A stretch of 64,000 nucleotides of DNA from Streptomyces sp. SID14478. Its GTDB lineage: Bacteria > Actinomycetota > Actinomycetes > Streptomycetales > Streptomycetaceae. The DNA lies in contig NZ_JAAGMG010001350.1 in the NCBI RefSeq assembly GCF_010548525.1, forward strand, positions 17,829 through 81,828, given 5' to 3'. Made by a program: the position numbers and the translations under genes. The notes beneath the pieces are model-generated. The model saw only the letters and a list, made by a program, of their open reading frames with translations, made no database searches and was not told the DNA's origin. How positions within the stretch are numbered: position 1 is the first letter of the stretch; every line of letters starts with the position of its first letter. Shown here in pieces: positions 16,502 through 25,956 of the stretch.

Positions 16502-17446
16502 ATGGACTTCACCGATGTGTCGCTGACCGCGCTGCGTGTTCTGCACGCCGTGGCCGAGCAGGGGACCTTCACCGCCGCGGCCTCGTCGCTCGGCTATACG
16601 CAGTCGGCGGTGTCCCGCCAGATCGCCGCCATCGAGCGTGCGGCGGGCGCGGAACTCCTCGAGCGGCGGCGCGACGGCGTACGGCTCACCGATGCCGGCC
16701 GCATCGTCATGCGCCGCGCGGCGACCGTGCTCGACGAGATCGAGGCCACCGCGCGTGAACTGTCGGGTCTGCCGGCGCAGGGTGGGACGGTGCGCCTGGG
16801 ATGGGTGCCCACGGCGGGCGCCGTCCTGGTGCCAGGGACCCTCGCCGAACTGCGCCGCACGGACCCCGACCTGCGAGTCGTCGGCCGCGAGGGCGGCACC
16901 GTCGCGCTCGCCCGCGCGCTGCGCTCCGGCAGCATCGACATGGCCCTGATCGCCTCAGCGCCGCCGTTCCGCGCCCCGGACACCGAGTCACCCCCGCTCG
17001 TCCTGCAGACCTTGACCGAACGCGCCCTGCGCCTCGCGATCCCGGCCACCCACCCGCTGGCCCGCGGTGACTACGTGGACGTGGCCGACCTGCGCGGGCA
17101 GCGCTGGATCGCCGGGTCCACCTCGGAGGACGACCGGCTCATGGGCGTGTGGCCGGGCCTGGACGAGCGCCCCGACATCGTCCTCACGGCCCGCGACTGG
17201 CTGGCCAAGCTCCGCCTCGTCGCCGCCGGCTGCGGGCTGACCACGGTCTCCAGCACACTCGCCCCCGTCGCACCGCCCGGCGTACGCATCCTGCCGGTCC
17301 GCGGCGGCCCGCAGGAACGCCGCCGCCTGCTACTGGCCCGCCTTCCCCACCCGCCGGACCCGGCCGTGCGCCGAGTGGCGGAAGTGCTGCGGGCCCATGC
17401 ACTCGGCCAGCTGTCCGAGTCGGCGGCGTCGGGGGAAGAGGGCTGA
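16502..17446 (+). CDS. LysR-family transcriptional regulator
   Basis: 314 residues from ATG 16502 (MDFTDVSLTALRVLHAV). Winged HTH at 5-65 (AVAEQGTFTAAASSLGYTQ then SAVSRQIAAIE), effector-binding domain about 90-300 (GTVRLGWVPTAGAVLVP). Divergent from two SDR genes that it probably controls. Inducer unknown. Confidence 0.93.
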   Translation: MDFTDVSLTALRVLHAVAEQGTFTAAASSLGYTQSAVSRQIAAIERAAGAELLERRRDGVRLTDAGRIVMRRAATVLDEIEATARELSGLPAQGGTVRLGWVPTAGAVLVPGTLAELRRTDPDLRVVGREGGTVALARALRSGSIDMALIASAPPFRAPDTESPPLVLQTLTERALRLAIPATHPLARGDYVDVADLRGQRWIAGSTSEDDRLMGVWPGLDERPDIVLTARDWLAKLRLVAAGCGLTTVSSTLAPVAPPGVRILPVRGGPQERRRLLLARLPHPPDPAVRRVAEVLRAHALGQLSESAASGEEG

Positions 17447-17532
17447 TCCGCATGAAGAGATTGACGGACGTCCCGGCACGGCCCTCGGGGGACCCGAACT
17501 CTGGCGCAGGTTGCGGCGATCGGCTCCTGGGC

Positions 17533-17538
17533 TAGCCT
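17533..17538 (+). promoter_or_regulatory. -10 element of probable leaderless methyltransferase gene
   Basis: TAGCCT is 6 bases before the GTG at 17545. GGGGG abuts the start too closely to act as an ordinary ribosome site. Confidence 0.45.
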
Positions 17539-17544
17539 GCGGGG

Positions 17545-18204
17545 GTGAGCACGGGACAAGAAGGCCCAGCGGCCGAGAAGTGGTTGGCCGACACCCGGGC
17601 GTCCTACGATGCCGACGCCGCCGAATACGCGGACGAGACCCGTAACCTGCTGGCCGAGCTGCCGGCCGAGCGGGACGTCATGGACCACTTCGCCGAACAG
17701 GTGCGTGCGCACGGCGGAGGACCCGTCGCGGACGTGGGGTGCGGGCCGGGGAGAATCACCGCCTACCTGAAGAGCCTCGGCGTGGACGCCTTCGGGATCG
17801 ATCTGTCGCCCCGCATGGTCGAGGTGGCACGGCGTGAGCACCCCGGCCTGCACTTCGAGGTGGGGTCGATGACCCAACTCCAGCTCGCGGACGGCGGGTT
17901 GGCAGGCCTGGTCGCCTGGTACTCGATCATCCACGTCCCCGATGACGCGATCGGCGCGGTCCTTGCCGGCTTTCGTCGGGCACTTCGACCCGGTGGCCTG
18001 CTGTTGGTGGGGTTCCACGTCGGCGACGCCGCACCGCCCGAGGCGCAGGAGAGCGGCGACAGGTGGCCGGAGTCCTACGTCCGTCGCCGCCGCCCGGATC
18101 AGGTGGCTGCCTGGCTCGACGAGGCCGGCTTCACCGCCGAGACCCACCCCACACTCACCTCGGCCGCGCGCACACTCGGCGGAGTACTTTTGGTCCGCCG
18201 CTAG
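17545..18204 (+). CDS. SAM-dependent class I methyltransferase
   Basis: 219 residues. Motif I VADVGCGPGRITAYL (about residues 61-75), acidic FGIDLSPRMVEVAR, and a post-I strand GLVAWYSIIHVPDD, then LRPGGLLLVGFHVGD. Ends with a small C-terminal cap. Substrate not evident. Probably its own transcription unit. Confidence 0.9.
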   Translation: MSTGQEGPAAEKWLADTRASYDADAAEYADETRNLLAELPAERDVMDHFAEQVRAHGGGPVADVGCGPGRITAYLKSLGVDAFGIDLSPRMVEVARREHPGLHFEVGSMTQLQLADGGLAGLVAWYSIIHVPDDAIGAVLAGFRRALRPGGLLLVGFHVGDAAPPEAQESGDRWPESYVRRRRPDQVAAWLDEAGFTAETHPTLTSAARTLGGVLLVRR

Positions 18205-18373
18205 CACCTGAGGGCGAGGGTTCACCGGGTCGGTGGTGGGCCTTCACTTCGAGCCGCGTGTAGGCAGAGGCTGCGGCGCAATGCGGTCAGTCCGGGACTG
18301 GTGTGCCCTGCCCAGCGGGAGTCGAGCCGGCGTGGGGTGTCGTCGGGCTTTTGTCTGCGGGTACCGGGGATCC

Positions 18374-18592
18374 ATGAAGCAGATAGAGCTGGCGGGCAAG
18401 TCGCTGAAGCAGCGCCTTGGTTGGGCAGTGTGCATAGCGGTCGTGTACGCGGTGATCGGGCTGCCGTTCAACGGGTATCCGTTGTGGCCGGATGCCGTGG
18501 GCCGCTTCGTCGTCTTCGGCGGCACGTTGGTGGTGGTCCTGCTTGCACTGGAGTTCTTCGCCCGGAGGCAGAGGCGCCGGAAGAGGCTCTGA
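18374..18592 (+). CDS. Small two-helix membrane protein
   Basis: 72 residues from ATG 18374 with CGGGGA upstream. A basic amphipathic start (MKQIELAGKSLKQRLGW), TM1 at about 18-34 (AVCIAVVYAVIGLPF), TM2 at about 47-62 (FVVFGGTLVVVLLALEFF) and a basic tail RRQRRRKRL, predicting both ends in the cytoplasm. Unknown function. The 255 bases to the next gene hold nothing evident. Confidence 0.7.
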   Translation: MKQIELAGKSLKQRLGWAVCIAVVYAVIGLPFNGYPLWPDAVGRFVVFGGTLVVVLLALEFFARRQRRRKRL

Positions 18593-18848
18593 GGGGAGTG
18601 CCCTCCGAGGGAATGACGCGTCGGAGGTCACCGAGGCCTCGCGCCGGATCGAGTGGTACAACCCTGTCGCATCGGCTTCATACACAGCCGCGCATCTAAC
18701 TTGCTGCCTTCTGCGTACGGGCGCAGGAACCTGAATGCTCCTGGTGCGGACATCCGGCGGGAATGGAAAGGAGGGGAGTATCAGTCGCTGACCTGGGGTT
18801 GTTAGCCTGGCGGGCGTTCATGATGGCGCAAAGCAAGGTATCAACGGT

Positions 18849-19211
18849 ATGACTCTCCAAGCTCCCCACGCCCTGTTCACGTACGGGACGCTGCAGATGC
18901 GAGAGGTGCAGCTCGCGCGCTTCGGGCGGGTCCTCAAGGGGCGCCGCGACGCGCTGCCCGGATACCGCACCACGGAGCTCCGCATCACTGATCCCGATGT
19001 CATCGCAGTCAGTGGCACCGACCGGCATCTGCTGGTCATCCCGTCGAACGACCCGTCTGACGCGGTCGAGGGAGCAGTGCTGGAGTTGACCGACGAGGAA
19101 CTCGCCGCAGCAGACGACTACGAGGTCGACGACTACGCGCGCGTCGCGGTGACTCTCGTGTCGGGCACGAAGGCGTGGGCGTACCTTGAAGCCGCCCGAG
19201 AGGCCGTCTGA
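18849..19211 (+). CDS. Gamma-glutamylcyclotransferase-like (AIG2/GGCT fold) protein
   Basis: 120 residues. FTYGTLQMREVQ near the N-terminus is the YGTL substrate loop of the BtrG/GGCT family; ELAAADDYEVDDYARV contains the acidic residue in the usual catalytic position. Members cleave gamma-glutamyl amides to 5-oxoproline. Specific substrate unknown. Confidence 0.88.
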   Translation: MTLQAPHALFTYGTLQMREVQLARFGRVLKGRRDALPGYRTTELRITDPDVIAVSGTDRHLLVIPSNDPSDAVEGAVLELTDEELAAADDYEVDDYARVAVTLVSGTKAWAYLEAAREAV

Positions 19212-19402
19212 GGACTTTCCGCGGGGGCCCAGCCGAGCAGGAGCGTGCGCCGAGGCGCGGAGTCCGTCGAGGAAAAGCGTGGCTGTCTTCTTGTAGGGGG
19301 GTGGCGGAGCGGCGGCGTGCCTGAGGCGACGCAAGGGTGGCCGATGATTTCGCGGCGTACGGACGGTCGTTATGAGGAAGACGAAAAGGACGGAGATGCA
19401 CC

Positions 19403-19960
19403 ATGCCCACCGGTGAATCCGCACGACAGCCCACGACCGAACTCGATGCCCGCTACAGCTCGGCGCTCAACCCCCGACCGCAGGCGGAGGAAGTGGCGCC
19501 GACCGCGTGGCACGAGGCTGAGCGGCAATTGAATGCTGCTGAAATCTTCTGGTTGTCCACTGTCCGGCCCGATGGCCGACTACATGTCACACCCGTGATC
19601 GCCGCGTGGCACGACGGGGTGCTCTACTTCTCCAGCGGTCCGTCTGAGCAGAAGTCGAAAAATCTCGCCCGCGACGGGCACTGCGCCTTGACCACTGGTG
19701 CGAACTCGCTCACTGAAGGTCTCGACCTCGTGGTCGAGGGAGAGGCACGGCCGGTCACTGATCCGGCGATGCTGGAGAAGGTGATTGCGGCGTATGAGGC
19801 GAAGTACGGCGCGCACATCACGTCCCCCGAAGGCACTTTCCACGGGATCGGGGACGGCTTCCGCAAGGGCGATGTGGCGGTGTTCGGAGTGGCACCGGGC
19901 ACGGCGTACGGTTTCGGTCGGGACAACGGGGTCTATACGCATACCGGTTGGGCTTTCTGA
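19403..19960 (+). CDS. Pyridoxamine-5'-phosphate-oxidase-fold flavin/F420-binding protein
   Basis: 185 residues, ATG after AAGGACGGAG. Split-barrel fold: FWLSTVRPDGRLHVTPV, DGVLYFSSGPSEQKSKNL and CALTTGANS are typical of the PNPOx/FDOR family that binds FMN or F420. The family covers many reactions, so it should not be read as PdxH. Confidence 0.87.
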   Translation: MPTGESARQPTTELDARYSSALNPRPQAEEVAPTAWHEAERQLNAAEIFWLSTVRPDGRLHVTPVIAAWHDGVLYFSSGPSEQKSKNLARDGHCALTTGANSLTEGLDLVVEGEARPVTDPAMLEKVIAAYEAKYGAHITSPEGTFHGIGDGFRKGDVAVFGVAPGTAYGFGRDNGVYTHTGWAF

Positions 19961-19981
19961 GCAGCCGATCCACCTACAGAG

Positions 19982-20007
19982 CGCCCCCGCCCCCCCTCCC
20001 GGGGGCG
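19982..20007. terminator. GC-rich hairpin between convergent genes
   Basis: CGCCCCCG pairs with CGGGGGCG (8 bp, 10-base loop) just past the PNPOx-fold gene and facing the convergent GNAT gene. Confidence 0.6.
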
Positions 20008-20113
20008 ACGGGGAGCCCCCGGGGACGCCCACGTGTCGCCGCCGCGACAGCTGATCAACAGCCTTGCCCAGGGCTCGAATTGTGGCTGAGCGTCAATCGT
20101 GGCAACACCGTTC

Positions 20114-20695
20114 TCAGGGTGCGGAGATCTCTCCGGCCGTCGGCTGCCACTCCCGTCTGAGCAGTCCGAACACCCACGAGTCGGATACCTCACCGTTCAC
20201 GATGCAGTCTTCCCTCAACGTCCCTTCCCGCACGAATCCGATCTTCTGGAGGACTCGGGCCGATGCCACGTTGCGCGTATCGGTCTCGGCCTGGATGCGA
20301 TTCACGTCCAGGACGTCGAATGTCCACTGCAGCAAGGCGTGCGCGGCCTCCGTCGCGTATCCATGACCCCACATCGCTTCGTCGAGGACGTAGCCCAGTG
20401 ACGCGCTGCGGTAGTCCCGGTTCCAGCCGGTCAGACCACACCAGCCGACGAACGCCCCGTCAGAAACACGATCGATGACCACCCGGGCACCGGAGCCCTC
20501 GTCCGCCATCTCGCGGCACCTCGCGATGAAGCGTGCGGCGCGGGTCCGCTCGGTCCACGGCGGGGAGTCCCAATAGCGCATCACATACGTATTGCTGTGC
20601 AGCGCGAAGAGGAGATCCGCGTCGGCGTCGGTGAAGGGGCGCAGTCGCAGGCGAGGGGTGTGCAGTACCGGGGTGTCCAACGTCATGCGCACCAT
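20114..20695 (-). CDS. GNAT acetyltransferase (RimJ/RimL-like)
   Basis: 193 residues from ATG 20695 (ATG 20686 and an upstream GTG at 20746 are alternatives). LHTPRLRLRPFTDADADLLF is the RimL-type start; EAMWGHGYATEAAHALLQW is the acetyl-CoA loop; VASARVLQKIGFVREG is the N-x-x-S-x-x-x-x-x-x-G/F signature. Acetylates a protein N-terminus or a small amine using acetyl-CoA. No functional neighbours. Confidence 0.9.
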   Translation of the reverse strand: MVRMTLDTPVLHTPRLRLRPFTDADADLLFALHSNTYVMRYWDSPPWTERTRAARFIARCREMADEGSGARVVIDRVSDGAFVGWCGLTGWNRDYRSASLGYVLDEAMWGHGYATEAAHALLQWTFDVLDVNRIQAETDTRNVASARVLQKIGFVREGTLREDCIVNGEVSDSWVFGLLRREWQPTAGEISAP

Positions 20696-20868
20696 CTTGT
20701 GACCTACTGGGGTGGGCAGGACACCGAATATCCGATCGACGTCCACGCCGCTTCGGCTTGCTCACCGGTTGCTCGGAGGCGGCCGTGTCCCACAACTGCA
20801 TCGCCTGCCGGGCGGCCCCCGTGAGGCTGAACCGATGAGCACCGGCCTTGCCTTTCGGTGGAGCGGGG

Positions 20869-21930
20869 TCACTGATCGCGGCTACCGAAGGCCGCGGCGC
20901 CCTCCTGCCCCTTCACTTGGTTTTCTGTCACATACGGGCGTAGTTCCGCCTCGTAGGCGGTGAAGGCGGTGGCGTGATCACCGTCGGCCGCGGACAGTGC
21001 CCGAGCCAGGGTGCGGGCGCCGATCAGGGCTTGTGACGTACCCATGCCCGCGGTCGGTGCGGCGCAGTATCCGGCGTCGCCGACGAGGACAACCCGTCCG
21101 GTCGACCATGTGTCCAGGTGGACCTGGCTGGAGGAGGAGAAGTAGAAGTCGTCGGCGGCCGACATCGCCTTCAACAGTTCGGGAGCGATCCAGCCGGCCC
21201 CGGCGAACGCCTCCTTCAAGGCCTGCTCCTGCTCGGCCCGTGGGCGACGGTCCAGGGTGGGCGCATCAGTTGCGAATGACAGACTCACTGACATCTTGTC
21301 GGCGTCGGCGGCGCTGAACGCGTAGATGGCGGTGCCGTCGCCGGTCTGCAGTACTCCCCTGTGGTCGAGACCGAGGACGTTGTCAGCGGTGAAGCCCGCA
21401 CCCGACATGCCCAGGTGGCGGAGCGCTTCCTCGTGGGGACCGAAGGCCAGTCGACGGGTCTTGGAGAAGAGCCCGTCCGCGCCGACCACCAGATCGAAGG
21501 TCCGAGGGGTCCCTTGCTCGAACTCGACGGCGACACCGCCGTCCTGCTGGGTGAGCGTGGTGATGGAGTCGTCGAAGATGTAGGTGAGTTCGGGTTCGGT
21601 GAGACGGTGCAGGATCTGGGTCAGCTGGGGTTTGGGGACCTCCAGTTCGCCGGCGAACGTCTCGGCGGGCAGTTGGCCTATCTCGGCCCCGTCAGCGTCC
21701 ACCACCGTGGTGCCGCGCATCGCGGTGTCGTGGCCGCGGATCTCGTCCAGGATGCCGAGTTCGTCGAGGACGTCGAAGGCGGCGCCGCGGAAATCCACGG
21801 CGTAACCGCTGCCGCGCAAGCCGGGGGCGCGTTCGACGACGGTGACGTCGTAGCCGTCGCGGTGCAGGTAGTGCCCGAGGGCGGCGCCCGCCACACCGGC
21901 GCCCGAGATGAGGACCGTGGTGTTCGTCAT
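20869..21930 (-). CDS. FAD-dependent monooxygenase (PHBH fold)
   Basis: 353 residues. Rossmann motif ISGAGVAGAALGHYL, DG motif FDLVVGADGLFSKTRR and GD motif VVLVGDAGYCAAPTAGMG show a class A flavoprotein hydroxylase. It resembles TetX-like and 2-polyprenyl-6-methoxyphenol hydroxylase families. The C-terminus (KGQEGAAAFGSRDQ) stops some tens of residues earlier than most relatives, so the final helix may be missing. Substrate unknown. Confidence 0.88.
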   Translation of the reverse strand: MTNTTVLISGAGVAGAALGHYLHRDGYDVTVVERAPGLRGSGYAVDFRGAAFDVLDELGILDEIRGHDTAMRGTTVVDADGAEIGQLPAETFAGELEVPKPQLTQILHRLTEPELTYIFDDSITTLTQQDGGVAVEFEQGTPRTFDLVVGADGLFSKTRRLAFGPHEEALRHLGMSGAGFTADNVLGLDHRGVLQTGDGTAIYAFSAADADKMSVSLSFATDAPTLDRRPRAEQEQALKEAFAGAGWIAPELLKAMSAADDFYFSSSSQVHLDTWSTGRVVLVGDAGYCAAPTAGMGTSQALIGARTLARALSAADGDHATAFTAYEAELRPYVTENQVKGQEGAAAFGSRDQ

Positions 21931-22353
21931 AGGGTCGGACGGTAGCCCCTGTTCGGCCCCTGGGTCTGCTCATTTGGATCAATCAAGAGCCAAATAAGCC
22001 TCAGATCAGAGCCGTTGGAGATCGGGAAGGCCCTACTCGCAGGCACTGGGAGATACCTGAACAAGCTCGGATGGGACCATCCTGTCGTCCACGACCTCCC
22101 GGGGTGTGTACATCACGCAGCCACTGGCGACCACGTCCACTTCCGCAAAGGGCCGCCGGCGCCAGATCTGAGTGTCGGACGGCGTCACCGGGGTCAGAAC
22201 CGCGTAGTTGGTCAAGGATCCGTCAGCGGTGTCTGAGAGGGAACGACGGAAGGGCCCCACCTGCTGCCCGCGCAAGGAGTGGACGCGGGAAACAGGAGGG
22301 GCCCTGACAGACCCGGCCGCGACGAAGGGAAGGAGCCGCGGACCAGGCCGGTA
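21931..22353. other. Intergenic, no supported gene
   Basis: Promoter space for the FAD monooxygenase and tail region of the secreted-protein gene. An 80-codon minus-strand frame (22033-22275) has protein-like stretches but no ribosome site or recognisable domain; I do not call it. Confidence 0.4.
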
Positions 22354-22746
22354 TTAGAGGATGCGCTCGGGAGCGTCGAACTGGTCGACGGGCTCGTTGG
22401 TGCACGCGGCCACGGGGCCACCGAGCACGTTGCCGCCGACACCCTGGGCCGCCGGGACGGCGCAGCGCAGGTCGACGTGAGCGAACGGAGCGCCGTAGGA
22501 GTTGGCGACGCCACCGGGGTCGCCAGCGATGGCGACGTCACCGTTGTCGGTGGCGAACTCCGTGGCGCCGGTGCCGTAAGCGGTCTCGCCGGCGGCCGCG
22601 CGGGCGGCCTGGTTGGCCTCGTGCGCGTTGGTCATGGTCTCGGCCGTCGGCCCACCGGTGTGGGCGGAGGCGATACCCGCGGCACCAACGGTGGCGGCGG
22701 TGGCGGCGGTCGCGAGCGCGGCGCCGGCCAGAACCTTACGGATCAT
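22354..22746 (-). CDS. Small secreted protein with one Cys pair
   Basis: 130 residues from ATG 22746 with GGAG upstream. Sec signal peptide MIRKVLAGAALATAATAATV through AGIASAHT (cleavage near 30). The mature part is neutral and Gly/Ala/Asn-rich with two Cys (DLRCAVP and VAACTNEP) about 21 residues apart, likely one disulfide. No known domain; the length and Cys spacing recall small streptomycete surface proteins, but it is not a chaplin or rodlin by motif. Confidence 0.75.
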   Translation of the reverse strand: MIRKVLAGAALATAATAATVGAAGIASAHTGGPTAETMTNAHEANQAARAAAGETAYGTGATEFATDNGDVAIAGDPGGVANSYGAPFAHVDLRCAVPAAQGVGGNVLGGPVAACTNEPVDQFDAPERIL

Positions 22747-23206
22747 CTGGAGCTCCAAGGGTGTGGGGGCGGGCGGCTTTGTGCAGCCCGTTGATCACCT
22801 GAAACGGGGCATGAGGCGAAACGTCACGGCTCAACTCCCCGTACGGACCAACAGCCACGGCGCAGTGCACTCCGACGGCGCACCCGGTCATTTCGTCGCC
22901 TCGTGCTCGCAGTCGTCCACCTGGCCTTCGCCCGGCTGACATCGGCTACCACCGCCGGAGCCTGATGCAGCGTCAGGGAGGGGTGGTTCCGGCTCTGTCC
23001 CGAAGGGGTGCGCCGCATTCGTCGTGAGGTCGACCGGCGCGGCGGTGTGGGGTGGTCACCTGAACGGCCGCGAGGTGGCGAAGCCTGCGTGCGGTGTGTC
23101 AACCGGGTGGTGATGTGATCGCACCGTCGCGCGGCACCCCCTACGTCGCTGGAGCGGTGACGAGCATGAGGCAAAACCATGTGTTTCACCGACCGAAGGA
23201 GTTCCC
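22747..23206. other. Intergenic between divergent secreted-protein genes
   Basis: A 460-base stretch with both promoters expected. No convincing ORF, repeat or long hairpin seen. Confidence 0.4.
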
Positions 23207-24247
23207 GTGAGTCTTTGCAGATCCTCGTCCTCGCGTTGGGTTGCCGCTGCTGCGACGGTCGCCGCAGTCGGGTTCGGCGCCGTGCCGGCGCACGCCGAGG
23301 GAATGGAGTACAGCACCTACAGCCTGGAGGCGGCACCGCCCGCATCGACCGGCGCGGTGGCTTCCTCGGCGACGGGCGGTCCGCAGGGAACGTTCACCAC
23401 CAACAGCACCCGCCCGCGGATCTCCGCAGGAAGCTCGGCATTCCTCAATTCCGCCACGCCCTTCGGGGAAGCGTTCGGCTCCTCCCAGGGCAAGCCCTAC
23501 CTCAACCTGGCGACTGCCTCGGGCCGTACGCCGTCCACCACGAGCTTCACTTTCGACCAGGTGCCGACGCCCGGTGCCTGGGGCATCGCGCTCGGCGACA
23601 TCGACGCGGACGACGTGAAGATCTCCGCCACCGGTCCGGACGGACAGTCCCTGAGCGCGGAGCAGCTGGGGTTCCAGAACACCTTCAACTACTGCTTGGG
23701 GACGCCTCGTCCTTCGGGGTGCACGGGTGGGGGACCGTTCACCGATCAGCCCGCATGGGACGCCGCTTCCGCCACGCTGCACGGCAACGGCCGCGACACC
23801 TCCGGCGCGTCCGCATGGCTGCGGCCGACGGCCGAGGTCCGCACCCTCACCCTGACCTTCTCGGTTCGCACCGGTATCCCTTCCTACCAGGTGTGGTTCG
23901 CGGCCCAGACCGACAGCATCAGCGGGACCGTCCACGACCAGGACGAATCGCCGCTCCCGGAGGGCACGGTCGTGGAACTCGAGCACCCCGACGGCCAGCC
24001 CGTACTCGACGACGACAACGAGCCCGTCACCGCTGTTCCGGACGCACAGGGCCACTACACGTTCCCTGACGTGGCCGCCGGCGACTACGAGGTCCACGTC
24101 GTTCCGCCCCACGGCTACGAGGCACAAGGGCCCAGCACGGTGGACGCAGAGGCCGAGAAGGGAGATGTGACGGGCGTCGACTTCACCCTCGCCCCGGCGC
24201 AGGACTGCACCTGCGACCACCACGAGTCCCCTGGCTACGGAAACTGA
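23207..24247 (+). CDS. Secreted protein with C-terminal Cna-B/SdrD-like domain
   Basis: 346 residues from GTG after GAAGGAG. Signal peptide to AVPAHA (about residue 30). Residues 35-240 are a beta-rich, Ser/Thr-rich region I do not recognise, with two Cys (NYCLGTPRPSGC). Residues ~243-335 (DSISGTVHDQDESPLPEGTV, then GHYTFPDVAAGDYEVHV) form a prealbumin-like carboxypeptidase-regulatory or Cna-B domain often found in cell-surface adhesins. The tail CTCDHHESPGYGN has two Cys; there is no LPxTG anchor. Confidence 0.8.
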   Translation: MSLCRSSSSRWVAAAATVAAVGFGAVPAHAEGMEYSTYSLEAAPPASTGAVASSATGGPQGTFTTNSTRPRISAGSSAFLNSATPFGEAFGSSQGKPYLNLATASGRTPSTTSFTFDQVPTPGAWGIALGDIDADDVKISATGPDGQSLSAEQLGFQNTFNYCLGTPRPSGCTGGGPFTDQPAWDAASATLHGNGRDTSGASAWLRPTAEVRTLTLTFSVRTGIPSYQVWFAAQTDSISGTVHDQDESPLPEGTVVELEHPDGQPVLDDDNEPVTAVPDAQGHYTFPDVAAGDYEVHVVPPHGYEAQGPSTVDAEAEKGDVTGVDFTLAPAQDCTCDHHESPGYGN

Positions 24248-24602
24248 CGGGCCATCGCTTGCCCTGCTCCGGGACGAACACCTGAACAGAGCACGCAGCC
24301 CCGGCTCGGCGTACCTGCAGATCGACGCGGGCGCCGGGCCGCGGCCGTCATACGGAGAGGCGGCGACGTAAGTCTCGACGACAGGCATCAGCTCTGGGCG
24401 CCGGAGTCGCGCCCGTCTCGCGGGGCACGGGCCGGCTCTTCGCATCTGCTGGTGCGCGGGTTGCTCCATCTTGTCCTGCGTGGGTGTGGCCCGGCCCTCG
24501 GCGGGGTGTGAGCCACTGCGGTTGCTGGCACGGATGTCGTCGACCTGCGGCCGGCTCAGCGATGAACTCTCCGGCCGATTTCTCTACACGAGGAGTTCGT
24601 TG
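24248..24602 (+). other. Intergenic, no supported gene
   Basis: A 355-base gap between two secreted-protein genes on the same strand. Nothing clear beyond the ribosome site GAGGAG for the next gene. Confidence 0.4.
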
Positions 24603-25100
24603 ATGATGTCTCGTCTGGGCTCGCGCGCGAGCCTGATCGCCGTGACGACGATGGCTCTGGCTCTGCCCGCGGCGTCCGCGTACGCGGACGCCGCCCCCAA
24701 GAACTGCAACGCCCAGCAGAAGACGGTCAACCGCCACCAGGCGACCGTGGACTCCCTGACGGCCCGGTTCCAGGCGGAGCAGGCCAAGGAAGCGGAACTG
24801 TACGACGACCTCCAGGACGCTACAGGTCAGGTCGATCACCTCGCCGACCGGCTCGGGGACCTCAACGACCAGATCAACGATGCCGACCCCACGAGCGCCG
24901 CGTACGGCGATCTGACCGCGCAGCGGGACGCGACCAAGCAGGACCTGACCAAGGCTCAGAAGCAGGAGCGGGCGGCCTACGAGGCGTGGTCGGCGTTCAA
25001 GCCGGACGCGGAGCTGGCCGGACAGCGCAAGAAGGCCAACACCCTTCTCAAGGGAGCCACCACCCGACTGGCCACGTGCCAGAACAGCCTGCCGGCCTGA
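24603..25100 (+). CDS. Secreted coiled-coil protein
   Basis: 165 residues from ATG 24603 (GAGGAG 7 bases upstream; ATG 24606 alternative). Signal peptide with cleavage near ASAYADA (about residue 25). The mature protein is helical with heptad-like runs (QATVDSLTARFQAEQAKEAE, LADRLGDLNDQINDAD). One Cys at each end (PKNCNAQ and LATCQNS) could close a helical hairpin. No catalytic domain; unknown extracellular role. Confidence 0.78.
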   Translation: MMSRLGSRASLIAVTTMALALPAASAYADAAPKNCNAQQKTVNRHQATVDSLTARFQAEQAKEAELYDDLQDATGQVDHLADRLGDLNDQINDADPTSAAYGDLTAQRDATKQDLTKAQKQERAAYEAWSAFKPDAELAGQRKKANTLLKGATTRLATCQNSLPA

Positions 25101-25195
25101 CCCTCGGCCTGATGCGGCCGCCCTGGACACGGGCACGGAACGCATAGTCGCTTTCCGTGCGGAGCGGCTGCTTCTTGTTCTTGCAGGTAAGTGCC

Positions 25196-25231
25196 ATGCG
25201 TGGCTGGACCCGTCGTGGCCCAGCCACGCAT
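25196..25231 (+). terminator. Hairpin downstream of the coiled-coil protein gene
   Basis: Perfect 12-bp stem (25196-25207 with 25220-25231) with a 12-base loop. The rest of 25101-25499 has no supported gene. Confidence 0.6.
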
Positions 25232-25499
25232 TCGGCAGGTGAGGACCCGCCTGATGAGCTCGTGAGTCAGGTTCCGAAGCTCGCGCACCTGGGTCTCGGT
25301 GGCTCGGCGGTGTGCGGGGGGAGCGCGGTGCGTCTCCAATGAACGGTCAACGTAGGGTTCTGCGGAGTGAGGTGGAAGAGCGCATAAAGGGGGCATAAAA
25401 TGCGAGTGTCGGACGGCGCCTGTCCCCTTCGATTGCATAGGTGGCGCCGGGTCGGCCGACGATTCCAGGGGGATGTAAGCAGCCTGGTAAGGCGCGATC

Positions 25500-25886
25500 A
25501 TGAAACCCCATGCGGAGTCCCGTCAGCGTTGGAATAGTCCTCAGTGGCCGCAAGACCGTTACCGATCAGAGGCTCCGTCCCTGCAGGCCGAGCCCGCTCA
25601 GCGTGCCGCCCTCCCGAATGTCCGTGCGTCCCATGCGCGGCGCGCCCGGTGGTTCCTCTGGTTCTTCCTCGCTGTGCAGGTGTTGTTCATTGTCTGGATC
25701 GTCGCCGGAGTGCGATCGGGATCCGGCTCTCCCGCAGACTGCGGTTCGTTAGATGCGCAGACGTGTAACGACGCCGAGAACGCTGGAACGGCGGTCGGTG
25801 TCGGGTTGGTGATCCTGCTCTGGGCTGCCGTCGACATCATTCTTGGCATCACTTACGCAGTGGTCCGGCTTGCGCGACGCCCCTGA
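25500..25886 (+). CDS. Two-helix membrane protein with Arg/Pro-rich cytoplasmic head
   Basis: 128 residues. Residues 1-45 are polar (Gln/Pro/Arg), TM1 about 50-70 (WFLWFFLAVQVLFIVWIVAG), an outside loop with Cys pair (ADCGSLDAQTCNDAE), and TM2 about 97-119 (AVGVGLVILLWAAVDIILGI), then RLARRP. The pattern is common in uncharacterised actinobacterial membrane proteins. TAAGG lies 8-12 bases upstream of the ATG. Confidence 0.72.
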   Translation: MKPHAESRQRWNSPQWPQDRYRSEAPSLQAEPAQRAALPNVRASHARRARWFLWFFLAVQVLFIVWIVAGVRSGSGSPADCGSLDAQTCNDAENAGTAVGVGLVILLWAAVDIILGITYAVVRLARRP

Positions 25887-25956
25887 CCGGCCGACGAAGG
25901 ACTCCGGGGCCGTGGTTCTCGCGGCGCCCGTGGAGCTCAAGGGCGTCGGCGCGTGC

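Noticed and set aside
18359..18364. SigB-type promoter before the small membrane protein
   Set aside because: GGGTAC lies only 9 bases from the ATG and has no matching -35.
22033..22275. 80-codon minus-strand ORF
   Set aside because: No ribosome site, no domain, and composition only partly protein-like.
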